Assembly (NCBI GenBank): GCA_002729495.1 | Contig: PBYE01000093.1 | Location: forward strand, 124,001 to 188,000 | Reading direction: 5' to 3' | Length of the DNA: 64,000 nt | From: Chromatiales bacterium | GTDB taxonomy: Bacteria > Pseudomonadota > Gammaproteobacteria > Steroidobacterales > GCA-2729495 | Part shown: positions 43,381-54,313 of the stretch, one piece after another | How positions within the stretch are numbered: the stretch's first letter is position 1 | How the letters are laid out: the number at the start of each line of letters is the position of its first letter | Position numbers and translations under genes: made by a program | The notes under the pieces: generated by a model | The model's database searches: none | The model's input: the letters and a program-made list of their open reading frames with translations, nothing else | Told to the model about the DNA's origin: nothing

Positions 43381-44400
43381 ATGAGCAGCAACAAGATCGT
43401 GCTGATTCCCGGTGACGGGATCGGGCCCGAGATAACCTCAGTAACCCTTAAAGTGCTTGAAGCGGCTGGTGCAAAAATCGACTGGGTCGAACGTATGGCC
43501 GGTGAGTCGGCGCTGGCAGCAGAAGGTGAAGTGCTGCCCCAGAGTACGCTCGACGCTATTCACGAGCATGGTGTCGCGTTGAAAGGCCCCTGCACGACTC
43601 CGGTTGGAAAGGGATTTAAGTCGGTCAACGTACAACTGCGAAAGGCTTTCGAATTGTATGCAGCCGTGCGCCCCGTGCGCAATCTGCCGGGTGTCGAAAC
43701 CCGCTACACCGGTGTAGACCTTATCGTTATCCGTGAAAATACCGAAAGTCTTTACAGCGGGGTGGAAGCAGAGATTACCCCCGGCGTCGTTACCAGCACA
43801 AAAGTTGCCACCGAAAAAGGCTGCACGCGCATCGCCGAATGGGCTTTTAATTACGCACGTCAGCGTGGCCGAAAAAAAATCACGGCTTTTCACAAGGCGA
43901 ACATCATGAAACTCACCGATGGTTTGTTTCTGCGTTGTGCCGAGGAAGTCCACAAGAACTACAGCGATATCGAATACGACACCGCGATTATTGATGCCGC
44001 CTGCATGCGCATGGTTCAGGACCCTACCCAGTTCGACATGTTACTGCTCGAGAACCTGTACGGCGACGTGGTAAGTGATCTGGCCGCGGGACTGGTCGGC
44101 GGACTCGGAGTAACCCCCGGCGCCAACTTCGGTGACGAGCGCGTAATTTTTGAAGCCGTGCACGGTTCGGCACCCGATATCGCTGGTCAGAACAAAGCTA
44201 ACCCCCTCGCCTTGTTGATGTCGGGTGTCATGATGCTAAAGCACTTAGCCGCCACGATGAACGATGATAGTTTTGCGAACGCCGCCGAACGCATCAAGGC
44301 CGCATATGACGCCTGCCTGCAGGCCGGCGAAAAGACGGGCGACCTGGGTGGTTCGCTGGGTACTAAAGAGTTTGCAGATGCGATAATCGCCAGACTGTAA
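43381..44400 (+). CDS. NAD-type isocitrate dehydrogenase
   Basis: 339 aa. IPGDGIGPEI at the N-terminus, KGPCTTPVGKGFKSVNVQLRK near 63-83 and RENTESLYSGVE near 116 (substrate serine/arginine region), NLYGDVVSDLAAGL near 223 and HGSAPDIAGQNKANP near 261. These match the short NAD-dependent isocitrate dehydrogenases related to mitochondrial IDH3, rather than the roughly 415-aa NADP enzyme of E. coli or 3-isopropylmalate dehydrogenase. Oxidises isocitrate to 2-oxoglutarate in the TCA cycle. It is separated by about 190 bases from the OmpA pseudogene. Confidence 0.88.
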   Translation: MSSNKIVLIPGDGIGPEITSVTLKVLEAAGAKIDWVERMAGESALAAEGEVLPQSTLDAIHEHGVALKGPCTTPVGKGFKSVNVQLRKAFELYAAVRPVRNLPGVETRYTGVDLIVIRENTESLYSGVEAEITPGVVTSTKVATEKGCTRIAEWAFNYARQRGRKKITAFHKANIMKLTDGLFLRCAEEVHKNYSDIEYDTAIIDAACMRMVQDPTQFDMLLLENLYGDVVSDLAAGLVGGLGVTPGANFGDERVIFEAVHGSAPDIAGQNKANPLALLMSGVMMLKHLAATMNDDSFANAAERIKAAYDACLQAGEKTGDLGGSLGTKEFADAIIARL

Positions 44401-44419
44401 AGTTTTTGGGAACCACGAA

Positions 44420-44447
44420 AAAAGCCCGCATTATGCGGGCTTTTATT
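44420..44447. terminator. Bidirectional Rho-independent terminator
   Basis: An 11-bp stem AAAAGCCCGCA/TGCGGGCTTTT with the loop TTA and flanking A/T runs on both sides. Lies between convergent isocitrate dehydrogenase and the HAF-repeat gene. Confidence 0.9.
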
Positions 44448-44455
44448 TATCTTTT

Positions 44456-45551
44456 TTAACTTGTGCTGCGCCTTCGAATCCAGCCCAACATCCCCAAGCC
44501 GGAAGCAAACAACCAGACGGCTGCCGGGATCGGCACTATTGAAATAACGAACGCGCCCTGCGATCCGTCGCTCAGCGTACCGTAACCAGCTATGTTGCCG
44601 TTTTCATTCACATCATAAGCTTCGTTCAGCGTTGTGAAATCACCCAGGCCCGTTACCAGCGTATTCAGATCAACGATTGTCTGGCCGCCATCATAAGTAA
44701 CGAGCGCCCATTTGATATTGTCGGCATCTCTCGCCCAACCCACCGCAACACCGGCATCATTAATCGACCAAAGCCGGCTGCCATTGCCGCCCAGATCGCC
44801 GAGTACGGTCAGTACGCCACTGTCCCAGATCATGCCATACTGAGTATTGCTGCCGGACACGCGGCCATTGCCTACGATCACCCCATTGTTATTAATCTGC
44901 TGACCGGTGCTGTAAGTGCCTGACGTAGTAACAGAATTCAGCGTGCCGTCGGTTTCCCAGTGTGCCATGTGCTTATCGCTGCTGAAAAAGGTCGTAAGTG
45001 AAGCCCGGCCGACGATTTCGCCGGCATCGTTGATACCGTGACCGCGTGCATATCCGTTGTAAACCGATACCGTACCCAGATCGCTCATCGTGCCGCTTTC
45101 ATATCTGAACGCATGGAACGAACCTACACCGAGTGCAGGCACCGGTTGAAATGCCTGTAATAACGCCGCTCTCATTGATGTCATAGGCGCCGGCAATCGA
45201 TCCGCCCAGCGTACCAAGGTTGGTGTAGGCACCCGCCTGCCACATGAAAGCTTCACCATCGGACAACAGTGTTGCGGTTCCGGTTTCACCGATGACCACA
45301 CCGCTGTTGTTGACTGCCCGAGCCAAGCCTTTAACGCCGATCGACACAACGGTGCCGCTCGACCAGACCACGGCTTCCAGTTGCGCAGTCGTGCTGTTAT
45401 AGGACTGACCGACGACCGTGCCATTATCATTCAGGCCGTACGCCAGGCTATCGCCGCCAGCCGACAGCGACTGTAGTTGCGTCAGGTTATAGGTTGCGGC
45501 GTTAAGTGCTGCACTGACCAGAAACAGCGTAATGCCGAGCAGCTTTTGCAA
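44456..45551 (-). pseudogene. HAF-repeat VPxPA-CTERM secreted protein split by a frameshift
   Basis: Two overlapping minus-strand frames make one protein of about 365 aa. The first (45551 to about 45140) has a signal peptide (MQKLLGITLFLVSAALNA) and HAF-type repeats such as AYDINESGVITG. The second (from about 45140 to the stop at 44456) continues with SFHAFRYESGTMSDLGT, several more repeats (GINDAGEIVG, INNNGVIVGN) and the exosortase sorting signal VPIPAAVWLFASGLGMLGW plus RRRSTS. The frame switch lies between 45110 and 45150 and requires skipping one base (an extra base or a two-base loss). No homopolymer is there. A real mutation or an assembly error; unlike the other VPxPA protein in the window the anchor itself is intact. 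Confidence 0.8.
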
Positions 45552-45689
45552 TGATCTTCCCTTGGTTGGGTGACCCCGGGTTCTGCCCGGGTGTTATTGC
45601 CGAAATTATACCTGCGCCGCAAACACCAGACCTGGATACCATCAGAACAAAAAATTCTATGGAGGCCTTATGTAGAACGTATTTGGTTA

Positions 45690-45723
45690 GTAGCCATACC
45701 CAGGGTCAGGCTGGGTGCCGGCA
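45690..45723 (+). repeat. Left copy of 34-bp imperfect direct repeat (degenerate gltD 3' end)
   Basis: Matches 48187-48220 at 31 of 34 bases, same orientation; the three differences are transitions. The right copy is the end of the gltD coding sequence; read in that frame, the left copy gives LPAPSLTLGMAT versus [12 protein letters not shown]. It lies in the 285-base gap before the glycosyltransferase gene, where no gene was found. Together the copies bracket the glycosyltransferase and DegT genes. Confidence 0.75.
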
Positions 45724-45836
45724 CTGCTAAATTTGGAAACGGGTGTGTAAAAGGATCATTGGACACTGTTTCCCCTACGGGCAATACTAGAAACTTAGCC
45801 GCCTTGCCGCTAACACCGCTCCCCCCTTAAGCAAAG

Positions 45837-46907
45837 ATGCCAGTGAACACCGCAGAATTGCAGTTCAACATTATTTATACGCCGGGCACGGTACGGTACC
45901 TGACGCCGTTCGTGACAACACTGCTGAAGTGGTGTGACTGCAGCTTTCGGCTGGTCGCCAACGGTTGTTCCGGGGATGAATGCAAGCTGCTCGAGGGCGT
46001 TGCCGCCCTTGATGATCGCCTTGAGCTGCTGACCATGCCGGGAAAGCGCATGCTCCCGCACGGAGAAACGCTGGATTTCCTGCATGCCCGGACCGATTCT
46101 GAATGGTTCTGTTTCATGGACTCGGACATCCTGGCAGTCGGTCCGTTCATGGACGATTTTCGTGACGACCTTAAAGATTCAGACCTGTTCTCGTCCTGCC
46201 TGCCTCTCTGGCACAATGACAAAGATATTACTATTCCAAAATCTTTCCGGCACATGCACGGCATCCACGCCTATACCGATACCGGTATAACCATCGCGTG
46301 CGACTACTTCGTTATTTACAACAAGAAAACCGTCGACGAAGCATGCCATGCAACGGGTGTCGGCCTGGCAGTATGTAGCTGGAACGATCTGACACAAGTT
46401 AATCAGGCCATATTGCGTGACCTGGGGCAGGAAAGAGCAGACTACGACAGCGCAAAGGCTCTGACCCTGTTAATGGCTGATCGTGGTGCCCGCATACACT
46501 ACAAACAGAGCGACAAGTTGAAACATATTGGCGGCTTCACGGAAGTCGGAGCAATTGAGGGTGCTTTACTTTATACGCGAGGGCGTATCGACAATCTGGC
46601 CGGTAAACTACCCGGAGCATTGGGTCACACAATGTTACGCATTGCCGATGCCTGGTACGCATTGAAACTCGGTCCTGCGGCAGATAGCTGGCAAGAAAAT
46701 CGCAGCTTCTCCAGCCGCCTTCGTCGTCGTGCAGCCACCGCACGATACTTTTACCTTTTGATTATAGGCCTGATGGATGACAAGCCTGTGCCCAAGGTGC
46801 CCAACCTGGGTGATCCGGCTGCTGAACTGCGCGTAGCTATAGTCAGCGACGAAATTAGGGAACTCATTGGACACGTGCGTACTCAGCCAGGGCCCTGGCA
46901 AGACTAG
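45837..46907 (+). CDS. Putative GT-A fold glycosyltransferase
   Basis: 356 aa, no membrane segment at the N-terminus. A Rossmann-like opening (FNIIYTPGTVRYLTPFVTTLL) and the metal-binding D-x-D in WFCFMDSDILAVGPF near residue 95 point to a nucleotide-sugar glycosyltransferase or related nucleotide-diphospho-sugar transferase. The middle contains HMHGIHAYTDTGITIACDYF. Donor and acceptor cannot be told. ATG at 45837. Convergent with the DegT aminotransferase (30-base gap). The pair is flanked by direct repeats. Confidence 0.65.
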   Translation: MPVNTAELQFNIIYTPGTVRYLTPFVTTLLKWCDCSFRLVANGCSGDECKLLEGVAALDDRLELLTMPGKRMLPHGETLDFLHARTDSEWFCFMDSDILAVGPFMDDFRDDLKDSDLFSSCLPLWHNDKDITIPKSFRHMHGIHAYTDTGITIACDYFVIYNKKTVDEACHATGVGLAVCSWNDLTQVNQAILRDLGQERADYDSAKALTLLMADRGARIHYKQSDKLKHIGGFTEVGAIEGALLYTRGRIDNLAGKLPGALGHTMLRIADAWYALKLGPAADSWQENRSFSSRLRRRAATARYFYLLIIGLMDDKPVPKVPNLGDPAAELRVAIVSDEIRELIGHVRTQPGPWQD

Positions 46908-46937
46908 AAACTGTCACTTCACAGAGACTGGAAGCGT

Positions 46938-48092
46938 CTACCAGCCGCGCTTGATACATTCGACCACGTAGTCGCGGTCTTCCTCGTTCAACCACCAGCC
47001 ATTGGGTATACAAATCATCTCACTGACCAGTTTATCGAGCTGCGGCAAGGGTATTGCGAGCTCAGCAACGCAGGAATGCTTGTCGTTACGCTCATGCACA
47101 CGGCTGGTCATGATGTTGCAGCCTTTCATGTGGCGCATAAAGTCATCGCGCCGCTCGACCTTAATCGTATGTATCCAGCTGGCCGAATCAGCCCAGTCGT
47201 CGCGGTGCATATTCGTGATACCGGCAACACCTTCAAGCTCGCGATCGTAGAATGCTGAATTGTCCTTAAATTTTTGTACGAGGCCATCAATATGCGGATA
47301 GTTGTATATACCGATTGTCGCGCTTACATCATTCATGTGAAACTTGAAGCCCCACTCCGCTATATCTTCCTCGCAGCGGAAATCTTCCTTGGGTGCGTCG
47401 CGGTCTATACCGTACCACCTCAATAACTTGGCACGCCGGAGCAATGCCTCATTCGGCAGGGTCAGGAAGCCGCCGTCTACGCTTGTAAAGTGTTTGATAG
47501 CCTGCAAACTGAAGCAGCATATGTTGCCGTGATTGCCGAGTAACTCGCCCTTGTAGCGAGTACCGTAGGCGTGCGCACAGTCTTCGATTACGACGGGCCG
47601 AAAACCGATACGCTGTTCGGCACGGTCGAGAATCTCCGCAACCTTGTCGAGATCGACCGGGTAGCCGCCCCAATGAACAAACAAAATAATCTTGGCCCTA
47701 TCGGTAATTTTTGACTCGAGATCGGCGAGATCAATGTTGCAGGTGTCAGGATCAGTATCCACCCATTTGATCTGCAGGCTATTTGCCAGCATGGGCCAGT
47801 TGGTCGCGGTACAGGTCAGTGCCGAGGTCAGCACCTCGTCGCCCGCCTGGATACCTGGCCAGTTACTTTCGGGTACCGCCTTTTTAGCCATATGTGCCGC
47901 GAGGTGCAGTGCTGAGGTAGCGGAATTCAGCGTAACCAGGTTCGGGTTACCGACATGGTCCTTCAGGATCGCTTCGAACTCTTCGACCTTAGGCCCCTGG
48001 CCGATGTAACCCGACATGAGCACATCGTTAACGGGCTGCAGGACGTCTTCACTTACAAAGACTTTAAAAAGAACTATTTGTTCACGACTCAT
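46938..48092 (-). CDS. DegT/DnrJ/EryC1/StrS-family PLP aminotransferase
   Basis: 384 aa. Nucleotide-sugar aminotransferase fold: SGYIGQGPKVEEFE near the N-terminus, LNSATSALHLA near 55, EDCAHAYG near 170 and the PLP lysine in CFSLQAIKHFTSVDGG near 198. Such enzymes aminate keto-sugars for surface polysaccharides or natural products (families include PglE and WecE types). Together with the adjacent glycosyltransferase it suggests a minimal amino-sugar module. It is upstream of gltD on the same strand's far side with an 87-base gap. Confidence 0.88.
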   Translation of the reverse strand: MSREQIVLFKVFVSEDVLQPVNDVLMSGYIGQGPKVEEFEAILKDHVGNPNLVTLNSATSALHLAAHMAKKAVPESNWPGIQAGDEVLTSALTCTATNWPMLANSLQIKWVDTDPDTCNIDLADLESKITDRAKIILFVHWGGYPVDLDKVAEILDRAEQRIGFRPVVIEDCAHAYGTRYKGELLGNHGNICCFSLQAIKHFTSVDGGFLTLPNEALLRRAKLLRWYGIDRDAPKEDFRCEEDIAEWGFKFHMNDVSATIGIYNYPHIDGLVQKFKDNSAFYDRELEGVAGITNMHRDDWADSASWIHTIKVERRDDFMRHMKGCNIMTSRVHERNDKHSCVAELAIPLPQLDKLVSEMICIPNGWWLNEEDRDYVVECIKRGW

Positions 48093-48179
48093 GGCGTTGC
48101 TGCTACCGGCTCAATGTTGATGCAAAGATAAATTTCTCCATCAGCCCAAACCGTTAACCATTGCTCATTTCAGCCCATG

Positions 48180-49673
48180 TTAACCGGTGGCCGTACCCAG
48201 GGTCAGGCCGGGTGCCGGCAGGATGCTGACACCATTCAGGTATTCATCGATTGCACGGGCGGCGCCGCGCCCTTCGTTGATACCCCAGACTACAAGTGAC
48301 TGGCCACGGCGACAGTCACCGGCTGCAAAAACGCCCGGCACGCTGGTCTCATACTGACCGTGCTCGGCCTTGTAATTACCCCGGCCGTCCAGATCGATCT
48401 CAAGCGGCTCCGAAATATAAGTCTCGGGACCGAGGAAACCCATGGCCAGCAGCACGAGATCAGCATCAAACATTTGTTCGCTGCCGGGAACTTCTATCAT
48501 TTGCATACGGCCATCGACATTCATCCATTTGACCCGCATGGTTTTAAGACCGGCGACATTGCCGTTGCCGTCGTCGATAAATTCTTTGGTGACTAATGCG
48601 TAACAACGCGGATCGGCGCCAAACTTTTTGATGGATTCCTCGTGTCCGTAATCGGTACGCATAATCAGCGGCCACTGCGGCCACGGGTTATCGGCAGCCC
48701 GATCTTTTGGCGGTTGCGGCATCAATTCAAGATTGACCATGCTTGAGCAGTCGTGGCGCAACGCCGTACCGATACAGTCGGTACCCGTATCACCGCCACC
48801 TATGACGACTACATTCTTTCCCTTCGCACTGATGAAGTTGCCGTTTTCAAGACTTGAATCGAGCAGGCTGCGGGTATGTTCGGTCAGGAACTCCATCGCG
48901 AAATGAATACCGTTAAGCTCTCGCCCAGGCACCGGCAAATCGCGCGGTATGGTCGCGCCCGTCGCAAACAACACTGCGTCGAAGTCTTCCTGAAGTTTTT
49001 GCGGGGCGACATCCTTGCCTATATCGGTACCAGTCACGAACTCCACACCTGCCACACGCATGAGCTCAACCCGGCGGTCGATAAGCTTTTTCTCAAGCTT
49101 CATGTTCGGAATGCCATACATCAGCAAACCACCGATGCGGTCTTCACGCTCATAAACGGTTACCGTATAGTCGGCAGCATTCAGCTGTTCCGCGGCAGCC
49201 AGGCCGGCCGGGCCGGAACCGACAATTGCCACGGTTTTCCCGCTGCGGTTTTCCGGGATAGTGGGCTGTACCCAGCCTTCCTCGAAACCGCGATCAATAA
49301 TGGCGTTCTCGATATTCTTAATAGTTACAGCGGGGTTGTTGATACCCAGCACACAGGCGCCTTCGCATGGTGCGGGACACACACGCCCGGTAAATTCAGG
49401 AAAATTATTGGTCTTATGCAAACGCTCGAACGCTTCACGCCAGCGGCCTCGATAAACAAGGTCGTTCCACTCGGGAATCAGGTTGTCTATCGGGCAACCG
49501 GTATCGGACTGGCAGAACGGTACGCCGCAGTCCATGCAACGCGCACCCTGTCGTTTGAGCCTGTCTTCGGACGGCTCGGTATAGATTTCGCCGTAGTCAC
49601 CCAGGCGCTCAATTTCCTCACGATACGGAACCGTTTTGCGTGGGTACTCCATAAACCCCGTGGGCTTACCCAT
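48180..49673 (-). CDS. gltD: Glutamate synthase small (beta) subunit
   Basis: 497 aa. N-terminal iron-sulfur region with CMDCGVPFC and CPAPCEGAC clusters, FAD site [17 protein letters not shown] near 150, and NADPH site [11 protein letters not shown] near 289. Passes electrons from NADPH to the large subunit for glutamine-dependent glutamate synthesis. Starts two bases after the gltB stop (operon gltB-gltD). The last 12 residues ([12 protein letters not shown]) are the source of the repeat copy at 45690. Confidence 0.96.
   Translation of the reverse strand: MGKPTGFMEYPRKTVPYREEIERLGDYGEIYTEPSEDRLKRQGARCMDCGVPFCQSDTGCPIDNLIPEWNDLVYRGRWREAFERLHKTNNFPEFTGRVCPAPCEGACVLGINNPAVTIKNIENAIIDRGFEEGWVQPTIPENRSGKTVAIVGSGPAGLAAAEQLNAADYTVTVYEREDRIGGLLMYGIPNMKLEKKLIDRRVELMRVAGVEFVTGTDIGKDVAPQKLQEDFDAVLFATGATIPRDLPVPGRELNGIHFAMEFLTEHTRSLLDSSLENGNFISAKGKNVVVIGGGDTGTDCIGTALRHDCSSMVNLELMPQPPKDRAADNPWPQWPLIMRTDYGHEESIKKFGADPRCYALVTKEFIDDGNGNVAGLKTMRVKWMNVDGRMQMIEVPGSEQMFDADLVLLAMGFLGPETYISEPLEIDLDGRGNYKAEHGQYETSVPGVFAAGDCRRGQSLVVWGINEGRGAARAIDEYLNGVSILPAPGLTLGTATG
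48187..48220 (+). repeat. Right copy of 34-bp imperfect direct repeat (inside gltD 3' end)
   Basis: Partner of 45690-45723, 31 of 34 identical. It covers the last codons of gltD and is probably the original sequence, as it is part of a functional gene. Confidence 0.75.
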
Positions 49674-49675
49674 CC

Positions 49676-52600
49676 TTAGCTCCCTGCCACCGCAAAGGCA
49701 CCGGTCTGATCGGTGTCGCTGATATCTGCTTCGATTTCCTCGTCATGCCGACGACGCTCTGTAAGTACGCGCTTGTAGTCAGTCGGCATAACTTTCACAA
49801 AGTTGCTAAGCACTTCCGGCCAATCGTCGAGTATGCGCTGGGCAACTTCGGAACCGGTGAATTCGAGGTGCAGTTCAATTAGTTCACGCAACTCGGAAAT
49901 GTCATCGTCGTTTTCTACCGGGTCGAGATCAGCCATGCCGGTGTTGCACTTCGATTTAAACTCGCCATTTATGTCCCAGACATACGCGATACCGCCAGAC
50001 ATGCCGGCAGCGAAGTTCCGTCCGGTCGGGCCAAGGATGACTGCGCGCCCACCCGTCATATATTCACAACCATGATCGCCCACGCCTTCGACAACGGCAC
50101 GAGCGCCGCTATTACGCACGCAGAAGCGCTCCGCTGCCTTGCCGCGGAAAAATGCCCGGCCACCCGTGGCACCGTAGAGGGCCACATTGCCGATCAGGAC
50201 GTTTTCTTCAGCTACGAAAGTACTTTCCTTGGGCGGGTATACGATCAGGCGCCCACCGGACAGACCCTTGCCCACGTAGTCGTTACTATCACCTTCCAGT
50301 TCGAGCGTTACGCCACGGGTCAGGAATGCGCCGAAACTTTGCCCCGCCGAGCCCGTGAACTTCGTGTGGATCGTATCCACGGGCAACCCGCGCTCACCCC
50401 AACGGTTAACAATAGTGTTGCTCAGCATGGTACCGACTGTACGGTTGGTATTTACGATCGGAATTTCGAGCTGGACTTTCTCGCCTTTTTCAATCGCAGG
50501 CCGGGCCATCGCGATCAGGCGATTGTCCAGCGCAAGTTCCAGGCCATGGTCCTGCTTGGTAGTGCAGTAAGCCTCGACCTTATCGTGAGGCTTTTGCGCC
50601 CGGGTAAGTATCGGGGTCAGATCAAGGCCGTCGGCCTTCCAATGTTTGACAGCATGGCGGATATCCATAACATCGGTACGCCCGATCATGTCGACTATGC
50701 GCCGGAAACCAAGTTCCGCCATTATGCAGCGCGCTTCCTCAGCAACCATGAACATGTAGTTCACGACATGCTCGGGCTGGCCCGCAAATTTCTTGCGCAG
50801 CACCGGATCCTGCGTGGCGATTCCGACCGGGCAGGTATTCATATGGCACTTGCGCATCATGATGCAGCCGAGCGTAATCAGCGGCGCTGTCGAGAAACCG
50901 TATTCCTCTGCACCCAGCAACGCGGCAATGACCACATCGCGACCGGTTTTTAGGCCGCCGTCGGCCTGCACCACAACGCGACTACGCAGGTCGTTAAGGA
51001 CGAGCGTCTGATGAGTTTCGGCGATACCAAGTTCCCACGGGAGGCCGGCGTGCTTGATACTCGTCAGGGGTGAGGCGCCCGTGCCGCCCGAATCGCCGGA
51101 AATAAGTATGTGATCCGAGTGTGCCTTGGCCACACCTGCGGCAATGGTGCCCACGCCCACTTCCGAAACGAGCTTCACACTGATACGAGCACGTGGGTTA
51201 GAGTTCTTCAGGTCGTGGATAAGCTGCGCCAGGTCCTCGATCGAATAAATATCATGGTGCGGCGGCGGGCTGATAAGTCCCACACCTGGAGTCGAGTAAC
51301 GGATACGGGCAATGTTCTCGTCAACTTTGCGTCCGGGTAATTCACCACCTTCACCGGGTTTCGCGCCCTGCGCCATCTTGATCTGCAGTTCATCCGCATT
51401 GGCCAGGTACCAGGCCGTGACGCCGAAACGCCCGGAGGCAATCTGCTTGATCGCGGAACGGCGCGAATCGCCCGACGGCATCGGCTCAAAGCGCTCGGGG
51501 TCTTCACCGCCTTCGCCCGTATTGCTCTTGCCGCCCATCCGGTTCATCGCGATCGCGAGCGATTCATGCGACTCCTTGGAAATAGACCCGAAGCTCATCG
51601 CGCCGGTAACAAAACGCTTCACGATCTCGCTGGCCGGTTCCACCTGCTCGAGCGGAATCGACTTGGACTGACGCGGCGGCAAATCAATAAGCCCGCGCAG
51701 CGTGCAATTGTGCCGTGCATCGTCATTAATCTGATCGGCAAAAGCCTGGTAGGCATCGGTATCGTTCATGCGCGCCGCTGCCTGCAGCGACGAGATAGTC
51801 GCGGGCTGCCACGCATGTCGCTCGCCTGCGCTGCGCCAGTGGAAATCACCGGGATTCGGCAACTCGGTTTGCCGGTCTTCTGCGCGCTCAGGATAAGCCA
51901 GTGCGTGCCGCCTTCCGGCTTCTTCCTCAAGCACCCTGAAGCCCACACCCTGTAAGCGGCTTGCGGTGCCGACAAAGGAACGATCGATCACTTCACTGGC
52001 AAGACCAAGAGCCTCAAAAATCTGTGCACCCTTGTATGAATGCAGGGTAGAAATTCCCATCTTTGCCATAACTTTGAGCATGCCCTTCGCAACGGCCGTG
52101 CGGTAATTCGCAACCAGGCTCTTGTCGTCGACAAACTTTTTCGGATCGACGAGACCGTCCCTGCGTGCCTGCCACAGCGCCTCGAAAGCCAGATAAGGGT
52201 TGATCGCATCCGCACCATAACCGACAAGCAAACAATGGTGGTGCACCTCGCGCGCTTCGCCCGATTCGACCAGGATGCCGATCCGTGTACGCTTGGCCTG
52301 TTTAATGAGGTGGTGGTGCACAGATGCGCATGCCAGCAGCGAACTGAGCGCAATCCGGTCCGCGTTGATAGCACGGTCCGACAGCACCACAAAACTAAAA
52401 CCATCGTCGATCGCCTGTTCGGCTTCGGCGCAGACCCTGTCGAGTGTCGCCGTCATGCCACCCGGGACATCTTTCCGGTCGTAGCTAATGTCGATCGTCT
52501 TCGTTCGCCAGCCGCGATGATCCAGCTCCTTCAGTGCAGCCATATGATCATTGCTAAGTATCGGATGCTTCAACGCCAACCGGTGACAATGCTCTTCGGT

Positions 52601-54313
52601 GGTGTCGAGCAAATTGCCCTCGGGCCCGATGTAACACTCGAGCGACATGATTATCTCTTCGCGTATCGAATCGATAGGCGGGTTCGTGACCTGCGCGAAC
52701 AGCTGCTTGAAATAGTCATACAGCATGCGCGGCTTGTCGCTAAGGCATGCCAGCGCCGAGTCATTACCCATCGAGCCGACTGGGTCGCGTAATTGATTGA
52801 CCAGCGGCAATAACATGAATTGCATGGTCTCCTTCGTGTAACCGAAGGCCTGCATGCGCTGGATCAGCGTGTCTGCATCAAGCCCCGCACCTTTACCCGC
52901 GCTGTCGAGGTCCTTCAGGATAATCTTCTGGCTCTCAATCCACTTGCTATAGGGACGCCGGGTGGCAAATTCATCCTTGAGCTCCCTGTCGGGAACCAGT
53001 TCGCCCTTTTCGAAATCGATAAGAAACATGCGGCCCGGCTCCAGCCGACCCTTGGCTTTTACATTCGCCGGATCGACGGGCACAACGCCGACCTCGGAGG
53101 CCATGATCACCCGATCGTCGTGGGTCAGGTAATAACGGCTCGGACGCAGGCCGTTGCGGTCCAGCACCGCACCAATGTACCGGCCGTCGGTAAATGCAAT
53201 CGATGCCGGACCGTCCCACGGCTCCATTTGCGACGAGTGGTATTCGTAGAACGCCCGCTTGTCTCCCGACATCAGCTCGTTTTTCTGCCAGGCTTCCGGG
53301 ATCATCATCATCACGGCTTCCTGCAGGGTGCGTCCTGTCATCAGCAGGAACTCAAGCGCATTATCGAATGCGCCCGAATCGGACACATCCTCCTCGATAG
53401 CCGGGAACAGTTCGCCCAGTTTGTCGCCGAAGAGTTCGCTTTTCGCCACGCCCTCACGGGCACTCATCCAGTTCATATTGCCGCGCAGGGTATTGATCTC
53501 ACCATTGTGCGACATGAACCGGTTTGGCTGGGCGCGATCCCAGCTCGGAAAAGTATTGGTCGAAAAACGCGAATGCACCATTGCCAGGTGCGTGGTGTAG
53601 TCCTCGCACCGCAGGTCCGGGTAATAGTTCATTACCTGGTCCGGCACGAGCATACCTTTATAAATAATGACCCTGGTCGACAGGCTGCAGACATAAAACA
53701 TGCCAGCCTGGCCCAGGTTCGCGTCACTGCGCAGCTTGTGGCTGGCACGTTTGCGAATCAGGTAAAGGATGCGCTCGAAGTCGTCACCTTCACACCCGTC
53801 AGCTGCGGCAATAAACAACTGTTCGATTTTTGGTTCTGTGGCACGGGCGGTCGATCCCAGGTCGGCGGCGTCAGCGTTGGTGGGTACCTCGCGCCACCCG
53901 ACAAGTTGCTGCCCCTCTTCTGCGCATATATCTGCAACAGTTGCCTTACAGATTTCCCTCTCAGTGGAATTTACCGGCAAAAAAACTATCCCGGCCGCAA
54001 AATGGCCAGGCTCAGGAAGCTGCACACCAAGTTCTTCTTGCGCGACACGGGCAAGAAATTCGTGCGGCAACGCTGTAAGCATGCCGGCACCATCGCCGGT
54101 ATTTTTTTCCGCGCCCCTCGCGCTACGGTGGTCCATGCGGCAGCCCAGGTGGTCGGCATCCAGGACGATCTGATGACTGCGTTCGCCTTTTATATGTGCA
54201 ACAAAACCGACGCCGCAGGAGTCATGCTCCATCTTCGGGTCGTAAAGGCCCTGCGCTGAAGGTTTAACCAGCGCTGGCTTTTGCTGCTCGTTGTCAGGGT
54301 CCCTTGCAGTCAT
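49676..54313 (-). CDS. gltB: Glutamate synthase large (alpha) subunit
   Basis: 1545 aa. Ntn-type glutaminase domain with the processed N-terminal cysteine at residue 33 (DSCGVGF), so a 32-residue propeptide is cleaved. Central domain, then the FMN-binding synthase domain with [14 protein letters not shown] near 905 and the 3Fe-4S cysteines in [18 protein letters not shown] near 1160; C-terminal GXGXG beta-helix repeats ([11 protein letters not shown] and others). The reaction is 2-oxoglutarate + glutamine + NADPH to two glutamate. Encoded first, then gltD. Confidence 0.97.
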   Translation of the reverse strand: MTARDPDNEQQKPALVKPSAQGLYDPKMEHDSCGVGFVAHIKGERSHQIVLDADHLGCRMDHRSARGAEKNTGDGAGMLTALPHEFLARVAQEELGVQLPEPGHFAAGIVFLPVNSTEREICKATVADICAEEGQQLVGWREVPTNADAADLGSTARATEPKIEQLFIAAADGCEGDDFERILYLIRKRASHKLRSDANLGQAGMFYVCSLSTRVIIYKGMLVPDQVMNYYPDLRCEDYTTHLAMVHSRFSTNTFPSWDRAQPNRFMSHNGEINTLRGNMNWMSAREGVAKSELFGDKLGELFPAIEEDVSDSGAFDNALEFLLMTGRTLQEAVMMMIPEAWQKNELMSGDKRAFYEYHSSQMEPWDGPASIAFTDGRYIGAVLDRNGLRPSRYYLTHDDRVIMASEVGVVPVDPANVKAKGRLEPGRMFLIDFEKGELVPDRELKDEFATRRPYSKWIESQKIILKDLDSAGKGAGLDADTLIQRMQAFGYTKETMQFMLLPLVNQLRDPVGSMGNDSALACLSDKPRMLYDYFKQLFAQVTNPPIDSIREEIIMSLECYIGPEGNLLDTTEEHCHRLALKHPILSNDHMAALKELDHRGWRTKTIDISYDRKDVPGGMTATLDRVCAEAEQAIDDGFSFVVLSDRAINADRIALSSLLACASVHHHLIKQAKRTRIGILVESGEAREVHHHCLLVGYGADAINPYLAFEALWQARRDGLVDPKKFVDDKSLVANYRTAVAKGMLKVMAKMGISTLHSYKGAQIFEALGLASEVIDRSFVGTASRLQGVGFRVLEEEAGRRHALAYPERAEDRQTELPNPGDFHWRSAGERHAWQPATISSLQAAARMNDTDAYQAFADQINDDARHNCTLRGLIDLPPRQSKSIPLEQVEPASEIVKRFVTGAMSFGSISKESHESLAIAMNRMGGKSNTGEGGEDPERFEPMPSGDSRRSAIKQIASGRFGVTAWYLANADELQIKMAQGAKPGEGGELPGRKVDENIARIRYSTPGVGLISPPPHHDIYSIEDLAQLIHDLKNSNPRARISVKLVSEVGVGTIAAGVAKAHSDHILISGDSGGTGASPLTSIKHAGLPWELGIAETHQTLVLNDLRSRVVVQADGGLKTGRDVVIAALLGAEEYGFSTAPLITLGCIMMRKCHMNTCPVGIATQDPVLRKKFAGQPEHVVNYMFMVAEEARCIMAELGFRRIVDMIGRTDVMDIRHAVKHWKADGLDLTPILTRAQKPHDKVEAYCTTKQDHGLELALDNRLIAMARPAIEKGEKVQLEIPIVNTNRTVGTMLSNTIVNRWGERGLPVDTIHTKFTGSAGQSFGAFLTRGVTLELEGDSNDYVGKGLSGGRLIVYPPKESTFVAEENVLIGNVALYGATGGRAFFRGKAAERFCVRNSGARAVVEGVGDHGCEYMTGGRAVILGPTGRNFAAGMSGGIAYVWDINGEFKSKCNTGMADLDPVENDDDISELRELIELHLEFTGSEVAQRILDDWPEVLSNFVKVMPTDYKRVLTERRRHDEEIEADISDTDQTGAFAVAGS

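Noticed and set aside
43381-44400. Annotation as 3-isopropylmalate dehydrogenase (leuB)
   Set aside because: The KGPCTTPVGKGFKSVNV and RENTESLYSG motifs are those of NAD-isocitrate dehydrogenase, and no leu genes are nearby.
45099-45430. Programmed frameshift in the HAF-repeat gene
   Set aside because: No slippery heptamer, stop-codon pause or downstream structure was seen at the frame change; mutation or assembly error is simpler.
48876-49679. Plus-strand 267-codon frame opposite gltD
   Set aside because: Antisense to conserved gltD; no support.
50072-50953. Plus-strand 293-codon frame opposite gltB
   Set aside because: Same reason: antisense shadow of gltB without protein-like features.
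52820-54259. Plus-strand open frame of 479 codons opposite gltB
   Set aside because: It is antisense to a highly conserved gene, has no recognisable motif and no ribosome-binding site. It is a by-product of codon bias in gltB.
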